Origin: Allofustis seminis DSM 15817
Lineage (GTDB): Bacteria; Bacillota; Bacilli; Lactobacillales; Carnobacteriaceae_A
DNA length: 44,919 nt
Direction: 5' to 3'
Assembly (NCBI RefSeq): GCF_000374325.1
Contig: NZ_KB894087.1
Coordinates: forward strand, 1 to 44,919
Under the pieces are notes generated by a model that made no database searches, was not told the origin of the DNA, and was given only the letters and a program-made list of their open reading frames with translations. Below are positions 1 to 8,160 of this stretch, piece by piece; within the stretch, counting starts at the first letter, position 1; each line of letters begins with the position of its first letter. The position numbers were made by a program, and so were the translations under genes.

Positions 1-384
1 CCAGCAGATTTTCGGATGCTTGCTCCTATTGTATTGGAACAAGTCTTAAAAAAAGCTGGAACAGAATTGTTAGAGCCATATCTTAGTTTTAAAATTTATG
101 CGCCACAGGAATATCTTTCACGAGCATACAACGATGCTCCTAAATATTGTGCGAACATCGTAGACACTCAATTGAAAAATAATGAGGTCATTCTTAGTGG
201 AGAAATCCCTGCTCGGTGTATTCAAGAATATCGTAGTGATTTAACTTTCTTTACAAATGGACGTAGTGTTTGTTTAACAGAGTTAAAAGGGTACCATGTT
301 ACTACCGGTGAACCTGTTTGCCAGCCCCGTCGTCCAAATAGTCGGATAGATAAAGTACGATATATGTTCAATAAAATAACTTAG
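1..384 (+). CDS. tet(M): Tetracycline resistance ribosomal protection protein Tet(M), C-terminal part
   Basis: The reading frame is open from base 1 and encodes the last 127 residues of Tet(M), ending in [15 protein letters not shown]. Tet(M) is an EF-G-like GTPase that binds the ribosome and releases tetracycline. This fragment covers the C-terminal domains IV/V, which contact the decoding site; the GTPase domain is off the window. The ATG at 16 is only an internal methionine. Expression in this family is controlled by attenuation upstream of the gene, which is also outside the window. The identification rests on recognition of the protein and on the Tn916 genes that follow. Confidence 0.97.
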
Positions 385-481
385 TGTATTTTATGTTGTT
401 ATATAAATATGGTTTCTTGTTAAATAAGATGAAATATTTTTTAATAAAGATTTGAATTAAAGTGTAAAGGAGGAGATAGTT
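385..481 (+). other. Short gap between tet(M) and orf6
   Basis: A+T-rich spacer with no terminator after tet(M), consistent with read-through into downstream transposon genes. A strong Shine-Dalgarno (AAGGAGGAGA, about 468-477) for orf6 is the only clear signal. Confidence 0.5.
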
Positions 482-670
482 ATTATAAACTACAAGTGGA
501 TATTGTGTCCTGTATGTGGAAATAAAACACGATTAAAGATAAGGGAAGATACTGAATTAAAAAAATTCCCCCTCTATTGTCCGAAATGCAGACAAGAAAA
601 TTTAATTGAAATAAAGCAGTTCAAAGTAACTGTGATTACAGAGCCAGACGCAAAGACGCAGAGCCGATAA
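482..670 (+). CDS. Cysteine-rich KTR-domain protein (Tn916 Orf6)
   Basis: A 62-residue protein with two CxxC pairs (CPVC near the N terminus, CPKC about 25 residues later) that look like a zinc ribbon, and the KTR motif between them (GNKTRLKI). It matches Orf6 of Tn916, whose function is unknown. No ATG, GTG or TTG lies at the right distance from the Shine-Dalgarno at 468-477, so translation probably starts at the rare codon ATT (482) or ATA (485). The stop codon is embedded in the following terminator hairpin. Confidence 0.8.
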   Translation: MINYKWILCPVCGNKTRLKIREDTELKKFPLYCPKCRQENLIEIKQFKVTVITEPDAKTQSR

Positions 671-708
671 AATGAGATTAATACAATCTCATTTTATCGG
701 CTCTTTCC
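660..708 (+). terminator. Rho-independent terminator after orf6
   Basis: A perfect 20-bp stem (660-679 with 685-704) and a 5-nt loop followed by a T-rich stretch. It lies between convergent orf6 and orf9 and could work in both directions. Confidence 0.9.
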
Positions 709-729
709 GTTATGTATGGATTCTTTTAA

Positions 730-1083
730 TTAGTCTTCGATGTTTCTTGCTTCGTTGATACCGCTGGCTAAAGATTCCATTAAGGATAGTTCTTTGTCTG
801 TAAAGCTATCCATGTATTTCTCTATCTGTAATCGTCGGGTGCTTTTTACCAAGTTATTAGCAGGTAAGAAAAATTCATCAATGGAAACATGAAGTAACGA
901 TACAAGGTCATAAAGAACTTGTATGCTGGGGTGTTGCCCTTTATTTTCAATATTAGTTAAGTACCGTGGGTCAATTTCAATCAATGCTCCCACTTGTTCA
1001 CGAGTTAAACCTCGTTTCAATCGAGCTTCTTTAATGGCTAAACCAAAGGCTCTAAAATCATATTTATCTTCTTTTTTACGCAT
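730..1083 (-). CDS. Xre-family HTH regulator (Tn916 Orf9)
   Basis: 117 residues. A helix-turn-helix of the Xre/Cro type occupies roughly residues 15-70 ([21 protein letters not shown]), followed by a short helical tail. It corresponds to Orf9 of Tn916, which has been proposed to repress transcription of the orf7/orf8 regulators and so transposon transfer. It is the only leftward gene in the transposon segment, convergent with orf6 across the shared terminator. Start ATG has the Shine-Dalgarno GAGGTGG just upstream on the reverse strand. Confidence 0.93.
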   Translation of the reverse strand: MRKKEDKYDFRAFGLAIKEARLKRGLTREQVGALIEIDPRYLTNIENKGQHPSIQVLYDLVSLLHVSIDEFFLPANNLVKSTRRLQIEKYMDSFTDKELSLMESLASGINEARNIED

Positions 1084-1587
1084 AGTAGACCACCTCTATA
1101 CATTTTATTGTTCCTACTGAATTAAAAACAGGTATAGAAAAACGTGTTATATGGTTTATAGGTTTATATTTAATAAAAAGCACTACTAAACGCCAATAAA
1201 AAAAACCGTTATATGGTAGTGCTATTTACGCTGTTAAAATATTGTATATTACTTCCAAATGGCGGTTTGTTGGAGGTCAACGTCGCCATGAAGTACATCA
1301 TATACAATAAATTTCCTTACATTGGGTTCTTGTCAAAAAAAGTCGTCTATCTGCAATAGATAAGTACGTCCACCAATGTGGTTTTATAAATCATATAGAT
1401 AGAATAACAGAAGCATGTAAACAGAGAAATAAATCTGTTTATATGCTTTTTTGGCTATTCAGAACTTTTTTACAAAGTTTATTTATCAGTAATGCAACAA
1501 ATCCCCCTTTCACATTGGGACTAAGAGTGAAAGGAGATAAACGAGCAAGGCTCACTTCCTTTCCTAGACAGAAAGGGGGTGAGAAAC
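1084..1587. other. Regulatory gap between orf9 and orf7
   Basis: About 500 bp without a convincing gene. It holds a hairpin (1179-1186 with 1216-1223), a strong terminator at 1411-1452 and the leader of orf7. The small Tn916 'orf10' is annotated in this area in some records, but no start with a good ribosome site supports it here. In Tn916 this gap is where the orf7 promoter and its transcriptional attenuation lie, so a regulatory role is likely. Confidence 0.6.
1411..1452 (+). terminator. Rho-independent terminator upstream of orf7
   Basis: AAGCAT..AAACAGA pairs with TCTGTTT..ATGCTT across a short loop, followed by a run of T. It would stop transcripts entering from the left, so orf7 needs a promoter after 1452 or read-through. 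Confidence 0.8.
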
Positions 1588-2010
1588 ATGAAACCATCTT
1601 CTTTTCAGACCACAATAGAAAATCAGTTTGACTATATCTGTAAACGTGCTATGGAAGACGAGCGAAAGAATTATATGCTTTATCTTTCAAGGATTGCAAA
1701 GCGTGAGGTGTCCTTTTCGGATGTTGGCGATTATCTTGTTAGCCAGTTTGCGACAACAGATAACTATTCAACTGACTTTCAGATTTTTACACTCAATGGG
1801 TTATCAGTAGGCGTTGAAAATGATTTGTTGAGTGAAGCATTACGTGAGTTGCCAGACAAGAAACGTGAAATTCTACTGCTGTTTTACTTTATGGACATGA
1901 GCGATTCAGAAATTGCAGACCTGTTGAAATTGAACCGTTCTACTGTCTATCGGCATAGAACCAGTGGACTAGCCTTAATTAAAAAGTTTATGGAGGAATT
2001 TGAAGAATGA
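1588..2010 (+). CDS. Sigma-70-like transposon regulator (Tn916 Orf7)
   Basis: 140 residues with an RNA polymerase sigma-70 region-4-like C-terminal HTH (LPDKKREILLLFYFMDMSDSEIADLLKLN). It matches Orf7 of Tn916, which with Orf8 acts positively on transposon excision and transfer gene expression. The ATG at 1588 is chosen over an in-frame GTG at 1579 because the Shine-Dalgarno GAAAGGGGG (1571-1579) is correctly spaced only for 1588. The last bases overlap the start of orf8 (ATGA), indicating translational coupling. Confidence 0.94.
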   Translation: MKPSSFQTTIENQFDYICKRAMEDERKNYMLYLSRIAKREVSFSDVGDYLVSQFATTDNYSTDFQIFTLNGLSVGVENDLLSEALRELPDKKREILLLFYFMDMSDSEIADLLKLNRSTVYRHRTSGLALIKKFMEEFEE

Positions 2011-2237
2011 AAACACAATATCCTATGATTCCCTTTCCTCTCATTGTAAAGGCAACAGATGGCGATACCGAAGCGATTAACCAGATTCTACATCATTACA
2101 GAGGGTACATAACGAAGCGTTCCCTACGACTTATGAAAGATGAATATGGCAATCAAAGTATGGTCGTTGATGAAGTCTTACGTGGAAGAATGGAAACCAG
2201 ACTGATTACAAAGATTTTGTCATTTGAAATTAAGTAA
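2007..2237 (+). CDS. Helix-turn-helix domain protein (Tn916 Orf8)
   Basis: 76 residues, corresponding to Tn916 Orf8, the partner of Orf7 in regulation of the transfer and excision genes. The N-terminal half (ATDGDTEAINQILHHYRGYI) is the conserved helix-turn-helix entry segment of this family. It is translationally coupled to orf7 by a 4-base overlap and followed by a 460-bp non-coding stretch. Confidence 0.93.
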   Translation: MKTQYPMIPFPLIVKATDGDTEAINQILHHYRGYITKRSLRLMKDEYGNQSMVVDEVLRGRMETRLITKILSFEIK

Positions 2238-2697
2238 TATCCTCTCTCCTTTCGTGGAAGCGTGCTAAACCATTCCACGCTTCCCGAACAGGGAGGTTTG
2301 TTATTCCACCAAAGCATATTGAGCTTTCAATGTGTTTTGATAGGCTAACGAGCCATTGTTCTTTGAAAACTGAATAAAAGTAATCGAATACGTTTCGATA
2401 AGAAAAGAGCCAACGGAACTAACCGCCATGACCTATCTTATAAAGATAGCGAGCGATTCATGTTAGTGATCCGAGAAGCAATCTTTAGCAGGATTGCCTG
2501 CAACGACATTCTTATCGTGATAATGATACTCCCATACAGTCAATAGTCCGAGCGTGATAAAACCGTCGCAGGCAATGAGTATGGCTACATGAGAACCATG
2601 CAGGGGTGGAACTCCCGTGAGCTTTGCTAAAGCTGTTCGATTGCTGGTAAAACAACTTTTATGAAATCCAAATAAGTGATTTGGAAAGGAGGATTTT
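2238..2697 (+). other. Structured non-coding stretch between orf8 and xis
   Basis: 460 bp with no supportable gene. Several perfect short stem-loops are packed into it: 2433-2449 (7-bp stem), 2478-2497 (6-bp stem) and 2620-2634 (6-bp stem). A leftward reading frame at 2463-2714 exists but has no ribosome site and covers the xis ribosome site. The region ends with a strong Shine-Dalgarno (AAAGGAGG) for xis and probably carries the xis/int promoter or leader. Confidence 0.55.
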
Positions 2698-2901
2698 ATG
2701 AAGCAGACTGACATTCCTATTTGGGAACGTTATACCCTAACCATTGAAGAAGCGTCAAAATATTTTCGTATTGGCGAAAACAAGCTACGACGCTTGGCAG
2801 AGGAAAATAAAAATGCAAATTGGCTGATTATGAATGGCAATCGTATTCAGATTAAACGAAAACAATTTGAAAAAATTATAGATACATTGGACGCAATCTA
2901 G
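2698..2901 (+). CDS. xis: Tn916 excisionase Xis
   Basis: 67 residues, recognised as Tn916 Xis. A winged-helix (MerR-like) DNA-binding fold: [20 protein letters not shown] is the recognition helix region. Xis binds the transposon ends and directs the integrase towards excision. It has an ideal Shine-Dalgarno (AAAGGAGGATTTT) and lies 81 bp upstream of int in the same direction, as in the reference element. Confidence 0.97.
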
Positions 2902-2982
2902 CGTCGCCAAAGGGTCTTGTATATGATAAAATAGTATTAAGTCGTATCAAGGCTCTTTCCATAAAGGAAAGGAGCAAATGCC

Positions 2983-4200
2983 ATGTCAGAAAAAAGACGT
3001 GACAATAAAGGTCGAATCTTAAAGACTGGAGAGAGCCAACGAAAAGACGGAAGATACTTATACAAATATATAGATTCATTTGGAGAACCGCAATTTGTTT
3101 ACTCGTGGAAACTTGTGGCTACAGACCGAGTACCAGCAGGAAAGCGTGATTGTATCTCACTTAGAGAGAAAATCGCAGAGTTACAGAAAGACATTCATGA
3201 TGGTATTGATGTTGTAGGAAAGAAAATGACACTCTGCCAGCTTTACGCAAAACAGAACGCTCAAAGACCAAAGGTTAGAAAAAACACTGAAACTGGACGC
3301 AAATATCTTATGGATATTTTGAAGAAAGACAAGTTAGGTGTAAGAAGTATTGACAGTATTAAGCCATCAGACGCTAAAGAATGGGCTATTAGAATGAGTG
3401 AAAATGGTTATGCTTATCAAACCATCAATAACTACAAACGTTCTTTAAAGGCTTCATTCTATATTGCTATACAAGATGATTGTGTTCGGAAGAATCCATT
3501 TGACTTTCAACTGAAAGCAGTTCTTGATGATGATACTGTCCCTAAGACCGTACTAACAGAAGAACAGGAAGAAAAACTGTTAGCCTTTGCAAAAGCTGAT
3601 AAAACCTACAGCAAAAATTATGATGAAATTCTGATACTCTTAAAAACAGGTCTTCGTATTTCAGAGTTTGGTGGTTTGACACTTCCAGATTTAGATTTTG
3701 AGAATCGTCTTGTCAATATAGACCATCAGCTATTGAGAGATACTGAAATTGGGTACTACATTGAAACACCAAAGACCAAAAGTGGCGAACGTCAAGTTCC
3801 TATGGTTGAAGAAGCCTATCAAGCATTTAAGCGAGTGTTAGCGAATCGAAAGAATGATAAGCGTGTTGAGATTGATGGATATAGTGATTTCCTCTTTCTT
3901 AATAGAAAGAACTATCCAAAAGTGGCAAGTGATTACAACGGCATGATGAAAGGTCTTGTTAAGAAATACAATAAGTATAACGAGGATAAATTGCCACACA
4001 TCACTCCACATAGTTTGCGACATACATTCTGTACCAACTATGCAAATGCAGGAATGAATCCAAAGGCATTACAGTACATTATGGGACATGCTAATATAGC
4101 CATGACGCTGAACTATTACGCACATGCAACATTCGATTCTGCAATGGCAGAAATGAAACGCTTGAATAAAGAGAAGCAACAGGAGCGTCTTGTTGCTTAG
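2983..4200 (+). CDS. int: Tn916 integrase (tyrosine recombinase)
   Basis: 405 residues, the usual length for Int-Tn916. The N-terminal arm-binding domain (about 1-70) recognises the DR-2 repeats, the middle SAM-like core-binding domain follows, and the catalytic domain shows the Arg in TGLRISEFGG, the HxxR box in PHSLRHTF and the GHANIAMTLNYYAHA segment with the nucleophilic tyrosine. It is intact, so the element should be able to excise if the rest is present. The ribosome site is AAAGGAG, 8 bases before ATG. Confidence 0.98.
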   Translation: MSEKRRDNKGRILKTGESQRKDGRYLYKYIDSFGEPQFVYSWKLVATDRVPAGKRDCISLREKIAELQKDIHDGIDVVGKKMTLCQLYAKQNAQRPKVRKNTETGRKYLMDILKKDKLGVRSIDSIKPSDAKEWAIRMSENGYAYQTINNYKRSLKASFYIAIQDDCVRKNPFDFQLKAVLDDDTVPKTVLTEEQEEKLLAFAKADKTYSKNYDEILILLKTGLRISEFGGLTLPDLDFENRLVNIDHQLLRDTEIGYYIETPKTKSGERQVPMVEEAYQAFKRVLANRKNDKRVEIDGYSDFLFLNRKNYPKVASDYNGMMKGLVKKYNKYNEDKLPHITPHSLRHTFCTNYANAGMNPKALQYIMGHANIAMTLNYYAHATFDSAMAEMKRLNKEKQQERLVA

Positions 4201-4210
4201 TAGTACAAAT

Positions 4211-4234
4211 GAATTTACTACTTATTTACCACTT
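4211..4234. repeat. Int arm-binding DR-2-like repeats at the transposon right end
   Basis: GAATTTACTACTT (4211-4223) and TTTACCACTT (4225-4234) are imperfect copies of the AAGTAGTAAATT-type repeat, in reverse orientation, bound by the N-terminal domain of Tn916 Int. They sit 10 bp after int, as expected for the right end. Confidence 0.65.
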
Positions 4235-4412
4235 CTGACAGCTAAGACATGAGGAAATATGCAAAGAAACGTGAAGTATCTTCCTACAGTAAAAATACTC
4301 GAAAGCACATAGAATAAGGCTTTACGAGCATTTAAGAAAATATAAAAAGATAATTAGAAATTTATACTTTGTTTATTTTAAAAATATTTATTATTATATT
4401 TTTAAAAAAAGC

Positions 4413-4440
4413 TTGCATTTTATTTTTAGATGATTATAAT
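4413..4440 (+). promoter_or_regulatory. Promoter of the GntR-ABC operon
   Basis: TTGCAT (4413-4418), 16-bp spacer, TATAAT (4435-4440), 63 bp before the gntR start. It lies less than 100 bp from the transposon end, so Tn916-family insertion has left this promoter intact but replaced everything upstream of it. Confidence 0.75.
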
Positions 4441-4452
4441 AAAGATAGTTAG

Positions 4453-4468
4453 TTAGTTACTCAACTAA
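4453..4468. promoter_or_regulatory. Candidate operator of the GntR regulator
   Basis: Inverted repeat TTAGTT-actc-AACTAA beginning 12 bp after the -10 box. The position at the transcription start fits autorepression by the YtrA-type GntR protein encoded next. Confidence 0.6.
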
Positions 4469-4502
4469 TGAACCAATAAGGTTATTGAAGAGGAGGCTTA
4501 AA

Positions 4503-4859
4503 ATGAATCAATCATTACCCATCTATTTGCAAATTTCGCAGTATATAGAGGATGAGATTTTGAATCATCAGCTTCAAGCGCATGACAAAGTCCCTTCCAC
4601 CAATGAATTCTCTAAAATAATGAAAATCAATCCAGCAACTGCGGGTAAAGGGTTAAATGAATTGGTAGATAGTGGTATTTTGTATAAGAAAAGAGGATTA
4701 GGAATGTTTGTAACTGAAGAAGCTGAATCGATTATTATTGAACAGCGACGACGCACATTCAAAAAATATACGCTACCCGCTTTAATACGGGATGCTGCGT
4801 TGTTGAAATTAAGCAAAGAAGAATTAATTGAACTTATAAGAGGTGAATTTCATGATTAA
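4503..4859 (+). CDS. GntR-family (YtrA-type) transcriptional regulator
   Basis: 118 residues. An N-terminal winged helix (about 5-75; VPSTNEFSKIMKINPATAGKGLNEL is the HTH) is followed by only a short helical dimerisation tail, typical of the YtrA subfamily that controls adjacent ABC transporters. The ATG at 4503 is preferred because GAGGAGG at 4490-4496 is well spaced; the upstream in-frame TTG would bury that site inside the gene. The stop overlaps the start of the ATPase gene. Ligand unknown; many relatives respond to cell-envelope stress. Confidence 0.9.
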   Translation: MNQSLPIYLQISQYIEDEILNHQLQAHDKVPSTNEFSKIMKINPATAGKGLNELVDSGILYKKRGLGMFVTEEAESIIIEQRRRTFKKYTLPALIRDAALLKLSKEELIELIRGEFHD

Positions 4860-5703
4860 ATTAAAAGATGTTACAAAAAAATATGGAAAAAAAGTAGTGT
4901 TAGATCGAGTCAACTTAGAATTTTCAAATCCTTATGGAATTTATGGTTTACTTGGACGTAACGGAGTTGGCAAGACGACCATGATGACTATGATCTTTAA
5001 TATGATCACTGATTATGAAGGAATTATCGAATTAAATGGTCAAAATGTAAAAAATAATGATGAAGCACTTGCGCAAATGGTCTACGTCGGTGGAGAAATT
5101 AATTCAATGAATTTTATTTTCCAAGGAAAAATCAATAAATTGATTCAATATTATCAATTGATGTATCCAACTTTTGATGCAACATTTGCACGCAAAATGT
5201 TAAATGATTATAAGATTAATGAAAATGAAGCATTCAAAAAATTGTCAACTGGAAATAAAACACTCGTTCAAAATGTAATGGGACTTGCGACACGTGCGTC
5301 CATTAGTATATTTGATGAACCAACGAACGGATTAGATTCTGTTAATCGTAAGAAATTTTTTGATTTTATGATGGCTGATTATGAAAAATATCCGCGCATG
5401 ATAGTGCTGTCAACACATCTGATTCAAGAAGTGGAAAATTATCTAACAGATGTCATCATGCTGAAAGATAGTACTGTTTTACTTGACGAAATGATTGAAG
5501 TCATTCAGGAAAAAGCGTATCGCATTAATAATTACTATCCAGAAAATAAAAATATCATTCACCAAGAAAGCCTTGGAAATTATAACATATATGATATTTA
5601 TGATGAATTATCGGATGATGAGCGCCAAACAATCAATAAAGCCGGTGGTACAATTGAACATTTAGATTTACAGACATTATTTAATGACTTGATGGAGGGA
5701 TAA
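4852..5703 (+). CDS. ABC transporter ATP-binding protein
   Basis: 283 residues from ATG 4852 (Shine-Dalgarno AGAGGTG at 4840-4846), overlapping gntR by 8 bases. All nucleotide-binding motifs are visible: Walker A GRNGVGKTT (about residues 36-44), signature LSTGNK (a variant of LSGGQ), Walker B SIFDEPTNGLD and the H-loop STHL. The long C-terminal extension is usual for YtrB-like export ATPases paired with a GntR regulator. It should energise the membrane protein that follows 2 bp downstream; the cargo cannot be told from sequence. Confidence 0.93.
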   Translation: MIKLKDVTKKYGKKVVLDRVNLEFSNPYGIYGLLGRNGVGKTTMMTMIFNMITDYEGIIELNGQNVKNNDEALAQMVYVGGEINSMNFIFQGKINKLIQYYQLMYPTFDATFARKMLNDYKINENEAFKKLSTGNKTLVQNVMGLATRASISIFDEPTNGLDSVNRKKFFDFMMADYEKYPRMIVLSTHLIQEVENYLTDVIMLKDSTVLLDEMIEVIQEKAYRINNYYPENKNIIHQESLGNYNIYDIYDELSDDERQTINKAGGTIEHLDLQTLFNDLMEG

Positions 5704-5705
5704 AG

Positions 5706-6407
5706 ATGACACGTATTTTGGCATTAAGAAAGAAACAAATGGCATATGCCTTGAAATGTTCTTTGCTTATCAGTTTAGTGATTTTTATGGTTATGATTTT
5801 TGCGATTTTAGGAAGTCGATATTCAAATATAAATGTAGATAGTGTAATGCTACGTCCAGCATTATTACCAAAAGTATTCAGTGTTTTGGCATTGATATCG
5901 AAAGTGCTTTTTATATTTGTTACAGCATCAGATGGATTATTAAACTTTGATTCAAGTTTGCGCTTTGGTATTTCAAGAAATAGTTATGTTAAATTGAATT
6001 TAATCATTTTTGCCTTCTTGACAATTGTTTATAAATTTTTCGATTCATTTGAGACCGTCTTATTATCTGGCACATATGGTCAATATTTTAATGAAGCATT
6101 ATCAAATCTGACTATAAATAGTTTGCTATTGACATTTATGATAGGAATGTGCTACGCAATTTCTAGCTATTTATATTATCGCTTTGGTTGGAAAGCTGCT
6201 GTTGTCATCCTAGTTGGTTTTCTTGTAGCGCCAATGATTTCGGGAGTTGCCGCTGCTTTATTTGCTGCTCATTATCAAACTCCAACATATGTTGCAACTT
6301 TAATTGAATTTATATTGGATTATAAAGAACTTTTCTATGCATTTGGGGCAGTCATTTTGGTGGGAATTTATAATACACTCGTTCACAAAGTTGAACTTAC
6401 AAATTAG
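5706..6407 (+). CDS. ABC transporter membrane subunit (ABC-2 type, hypothetical)
   Basis: 233 residues with about six hydrophobic segments (e.g. LLISLVIFMVMIFAIL at 19-34 and AAVVILVGFLVAPMISGV), so an integral membrane protein. It starts 2 bp after the ATPase stop with its own GGAGGG site overlapping that gene's end, so the two are translated together. By position it is the permease of the GntR-regulated transporter. No periplasmic or enzymatic motif is present and I do not recognise a named family beyond this. Confidence 0.85.
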   Translation: MTRILALRKKQMAYALKCSLLISLVIFMVMIFAILGSRYSNINVDSVMLRPALLPKVFSVLALISKVLFIFVTASDGLLNFDSSLRFGISRNSYVKLNLIIFAFLTIVYKFFDSFETVLLSGTYGQYFNEALSNLTINSLLLTFMIGMCYAISSYLYYRFGWKAAVVILVGFLVAPMISGVAAALFAAHYQTPTYVATLIEFILDYKELFYAFGAVILVGIYNTLVHKVELTN

Positions 6408-6514
6408 AATTAAATATTTCAAAATGTTATATATTATAAAAAATATGCTATCAATAATTTTTAAAAGAGAAAATGATTGAAAAAAATTAGTATAATAAAT
6501 AGAAGAAAGAACAC

Positions 6515-6545
6515 AAAAAGCCGCTATCTAAGCGGCTTTTTGTGT
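6515..6545 (+). terminator. Terminator after the ABC operon
   Basis: AAAAAGCCGCT, 5-nt loop, AGCGGCTTTTT: symmetric, so it can act on both strands. It ends the gntR-ABC transcription unit about 110 bp after the last stop. A near copy closes the PTS island at 12197. Confidence 0.93.
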
Positions 6546-6563
6546 TTTGTTATGGAGATAATC
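6515..6563 (+). repeat. 49-bp direct repeat, left copy
   Basis: Terminator hairpin plus 3' flank ending TTATGGAGATAATC. It matches 12197-12245 at all positions except the 5-nt loop and one other base (6549). The two copies bracket the whole PTS island. Confidence 0.85.
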
Positions 6564-6564
6564 A

Positions 6565-6593
6565 TTCACAAGTTAGTGGTGTAAGGATGTATT
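6565..6593 (+). promoter_or_regulatory. Possible promoter of the PTS operon
   Basis: TTCACA (6565-6570), 17-bp spacer, TGTATT (6588-6593). Weak match to the vegetative consensus; no sigma-54 (GG-N10-GC) element is visible although some mannose-family PTS operons use one. Confidence 0.35.
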
Positions 6594-6617
6594 TTTTTCA
6601 TCATCATTAATGAAAAA

Positions 6618-6639
6618 AAGCGTATGGAAACGCTTACTG
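6618..6639 (+). promoter_or_regulatory. cre-like catabolite control site
   Basis: ATGGAAACGCTTACTG (6624-6639) fits the CcpA cre consensus WTGNNARCGNWWWCAW except at the last two positions, and the overlapping inverted repeat AAGCGT/ACGCTT (6618-6623, 6630-6635) gives it dyad symmetry. Its place just upstream of a sugar PTS operon fits glucose repression. Confidence 0.55.
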
Positions 6640-6674
6640 CATTTGCTAAAATTAAGAAAAGGAGTTGGTGTAAT

Positions 6675-7718
6675 TTGAGTAAAGTAACACTATTAGATAC
6701 GATTCGATCTATTCCATCACTAATTGATCAATTGGATCATAAAGCATTTGAAAAATATTTTAATTTGAAATATAAAAAAATAGTGATTATAGCATCTGGA
6801 ACCTCATGGAATGCTGCTAGTTTTGTTAAAAGTAAGTTATTAAAAAATAAAGAATTGAATATTGACATTTTTTATCCTAACTATTTTATAAGTGAAATTA
6901 ATGAGGATTTTATTGATAAAGAAATATTGTACCTATTTATCTCTCAAGGAGGCACGACAAAGACAGTATTAGATTGTATACAGCGCATTAAAAATATTGG
7001 AGCGAAAACGATGTCTTTGACAGAAGAAGCAACTTCTCCTATTGCACAAGCGAGTGATTATAATTTAGAGATAGGTTCCATTCATGAACCCTTTAAATTT
7101 AGAACATCTGGATATACCATGACTGTTATAACATTGATGCTCTTTTTTGTTTCACTTATTGGAGAAAAGCAAGAATTATTTGAATATATCGATGATTTAA
7201 AGCATGTGTCATGCGATATTAAGCATGCCATTGATGATGCATTGATTTGGTGCAAAAATCATCAAGTTGAGTTGAAAAAGGATAAAATTATATTTTATGC
7301 AGACAAACATTTATGGCCTGTTGCACAAGAAGCAAGTTTAAAATTTATGGAAATGGTTCCCCTTATGGCAGTAAGCTATGAATTTGAGGAGTTATTTCAT
7401 GGCCCTCAAAATGCATTTAATCCAAGCATGTCCTTTATTTCATTAATCATGGAAAAAGACAACTTAAAAAAAGCCATCGCCTTGGACAGATTTTTAAGAT
7501 ATGAAATTCAAACCACATCATTTATATTAACAACTATTGAACAATCAGAAGAAGCAGAAAATCTTCACTATATAAAACATACATCGAAATACTTTAAAGA
7601 ATTAGTGATAGTTACTTTCTTACAAGTATTAAGTTATCAATTAGCGATATTAAACAATCGTGATTTGAATGAAAGATTAAATAGTTCTATTGATTATTAT
7701 TTTAAAAAACAAGTTTAG
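6675..7718 (+). CDS. SIS-domain sugar-phosphate protein (deglycase/isomerase-like)
   Basis: 347 residues with two SIS (sugar isomerase) domains as in the C-terminal half of GlmS. The first shows IIASGTSWNAASFVK and FISQGGTTKTV, the phosphosugar-binding Ser/Thr loops; the second spans about 180-340. No glutaminase domain is present, so it is not a GlmS; such proteins in mannose-PTS operons include fructoselysine/glucoselysine-6-phosphate deglycases (FrlB/GfrE/GfrF) and AgaS. Start TTG 6675 is chosen for the AAGGAG site at 6659-6664; the in-frame ATG at 6624 has no ribosome site and lies inside the cre-like element. First gene of the PTS operon, 11 bp before EIIA. Confidence 0.85.
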   Translation: MSKVTLLDTIRSIPSLIDQLDHKAFEKYFNLKYKKIVIIASGTSWNAASFVKSKLLKNKELNIDIFYPNYFISEINEDFIDKEILYLFISQGGTTKTVLDCIQRIKNIGAKTMSLTEEATSPIAQASDYNLEIGSIHEPFKFRTSGYTMTVITLMLFFVSLIGEKQELFEYIDDLKHVSCDIKHAIDDALIWCKNHQVELKKDKIIFYADKHLWPVAQEASLKFMEMVPLMAVSYEFEELFHGPQNAFNPSMSFISLIMEKDNLKKAIALDRFLRYEIQTTSFILTTIEQSEEAENLHYIKHTSKYFKELVIVTFLQVLSYQLAILNNRDLNERLNSSIDYYFKKQV

Positions 7719-7729
7719 GGAGAAAAATT

Positions 7730-8146
7730 ATGAAATATTTATTAATTAGTCATGGTCATCTTGCAAGCGGAATGAAATCGGCTTTAGAAGTAATCTTAGG
7801 AAAAAATGAAAAGATCATTGCCATAGACATGTATGTAGATGGCAAAACATTTGAAGAAAAATTAAATGAAGCAATGAAAACGGTAGGCTTACAAGAAGAA
7901 TTGATTGTGATTACTGATGTTTATGGTGGAAGTGTCAATCAGAAAGTCGTCTCACATTTTGGTGTGGACAACAATTATATTATTTCAGGAATGAATCTTC
8001 CCATGCTACTTGAGCTGATTGGAACCAATGCTACAGATCTAAATGTCATTAAAAAAATAATAAGTGAGTCGCGGGAACAGATCGTTTATGTTAATAGTCT
8101 GTTGGAATCGACGATAGAAGAAGACGAGTTTGGATTTATAGAATAA
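7730..8146 (+). CDS. PTS system mannose-family EIIA component
   Basis: 138 residues, standard length for a single-domain EIIA of the Man family. The phosphorylated histidine is expected to be His8 in LLISHGHLASGM, which receives phosphate from HPr. DVYGGSVNQ is the second conserved loop. It passes phosphate to the EIIB encoded 14 bp downstream. Cytoplasmic. The substrate is not readable from EIIA itself; the accompanying SIS enzyme points to a glycated amino acid or amino sugar. Confidence 0.93.
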   Translation: MKYLLISHGHLASGMKSALEVILGKNEKIIAIDMYVDGKTFEEKLNEAMKTVGLQEELIVITDVYGGSVNQKVVSHFGVDNNYIISGMNLPMLLELIGTNATDLNVIKKIISESREQIVYVNSLLESTIEEDEFGFIE

Positions 8147-8160
8147 GAAGGAGGCGCAAT

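Larger units (their letters stand above)
1..4346 (+). mobile_element. Tn916-family conjugative transposon, right-hand portion
   Basis: Gene order tet(M) end, orf6, orf9 (reverse), orf7, orf8, xis, int matches the right end of Tn916/Tn1545-family elements, and the proteins read as I remember the Tn916 versions. The left part (tet(M) start, conjugation genes) lies outside the window. The exact right terminus is not certain: the last recognisable transposon sequence is the Int arm-site region after int, and the sequence turns into very A+T-rich host DNA around 4330-4350, before the promoter of the GntR operon. Confidence 0.92.

Noticed and set aside
2463-2714. Leftward 83-codon reading frame between orf8 and xis
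   Set aside because: No ribosome site, odd composition, and it runs over the xis start; it is a shadow of non-coding DNA.
4201-4346. Exact Tn916 right-end coupling sequence
   Set aside because: The terminal bases cannot be fixed without the left junction or an empty site, so only an approximate boundary is given.
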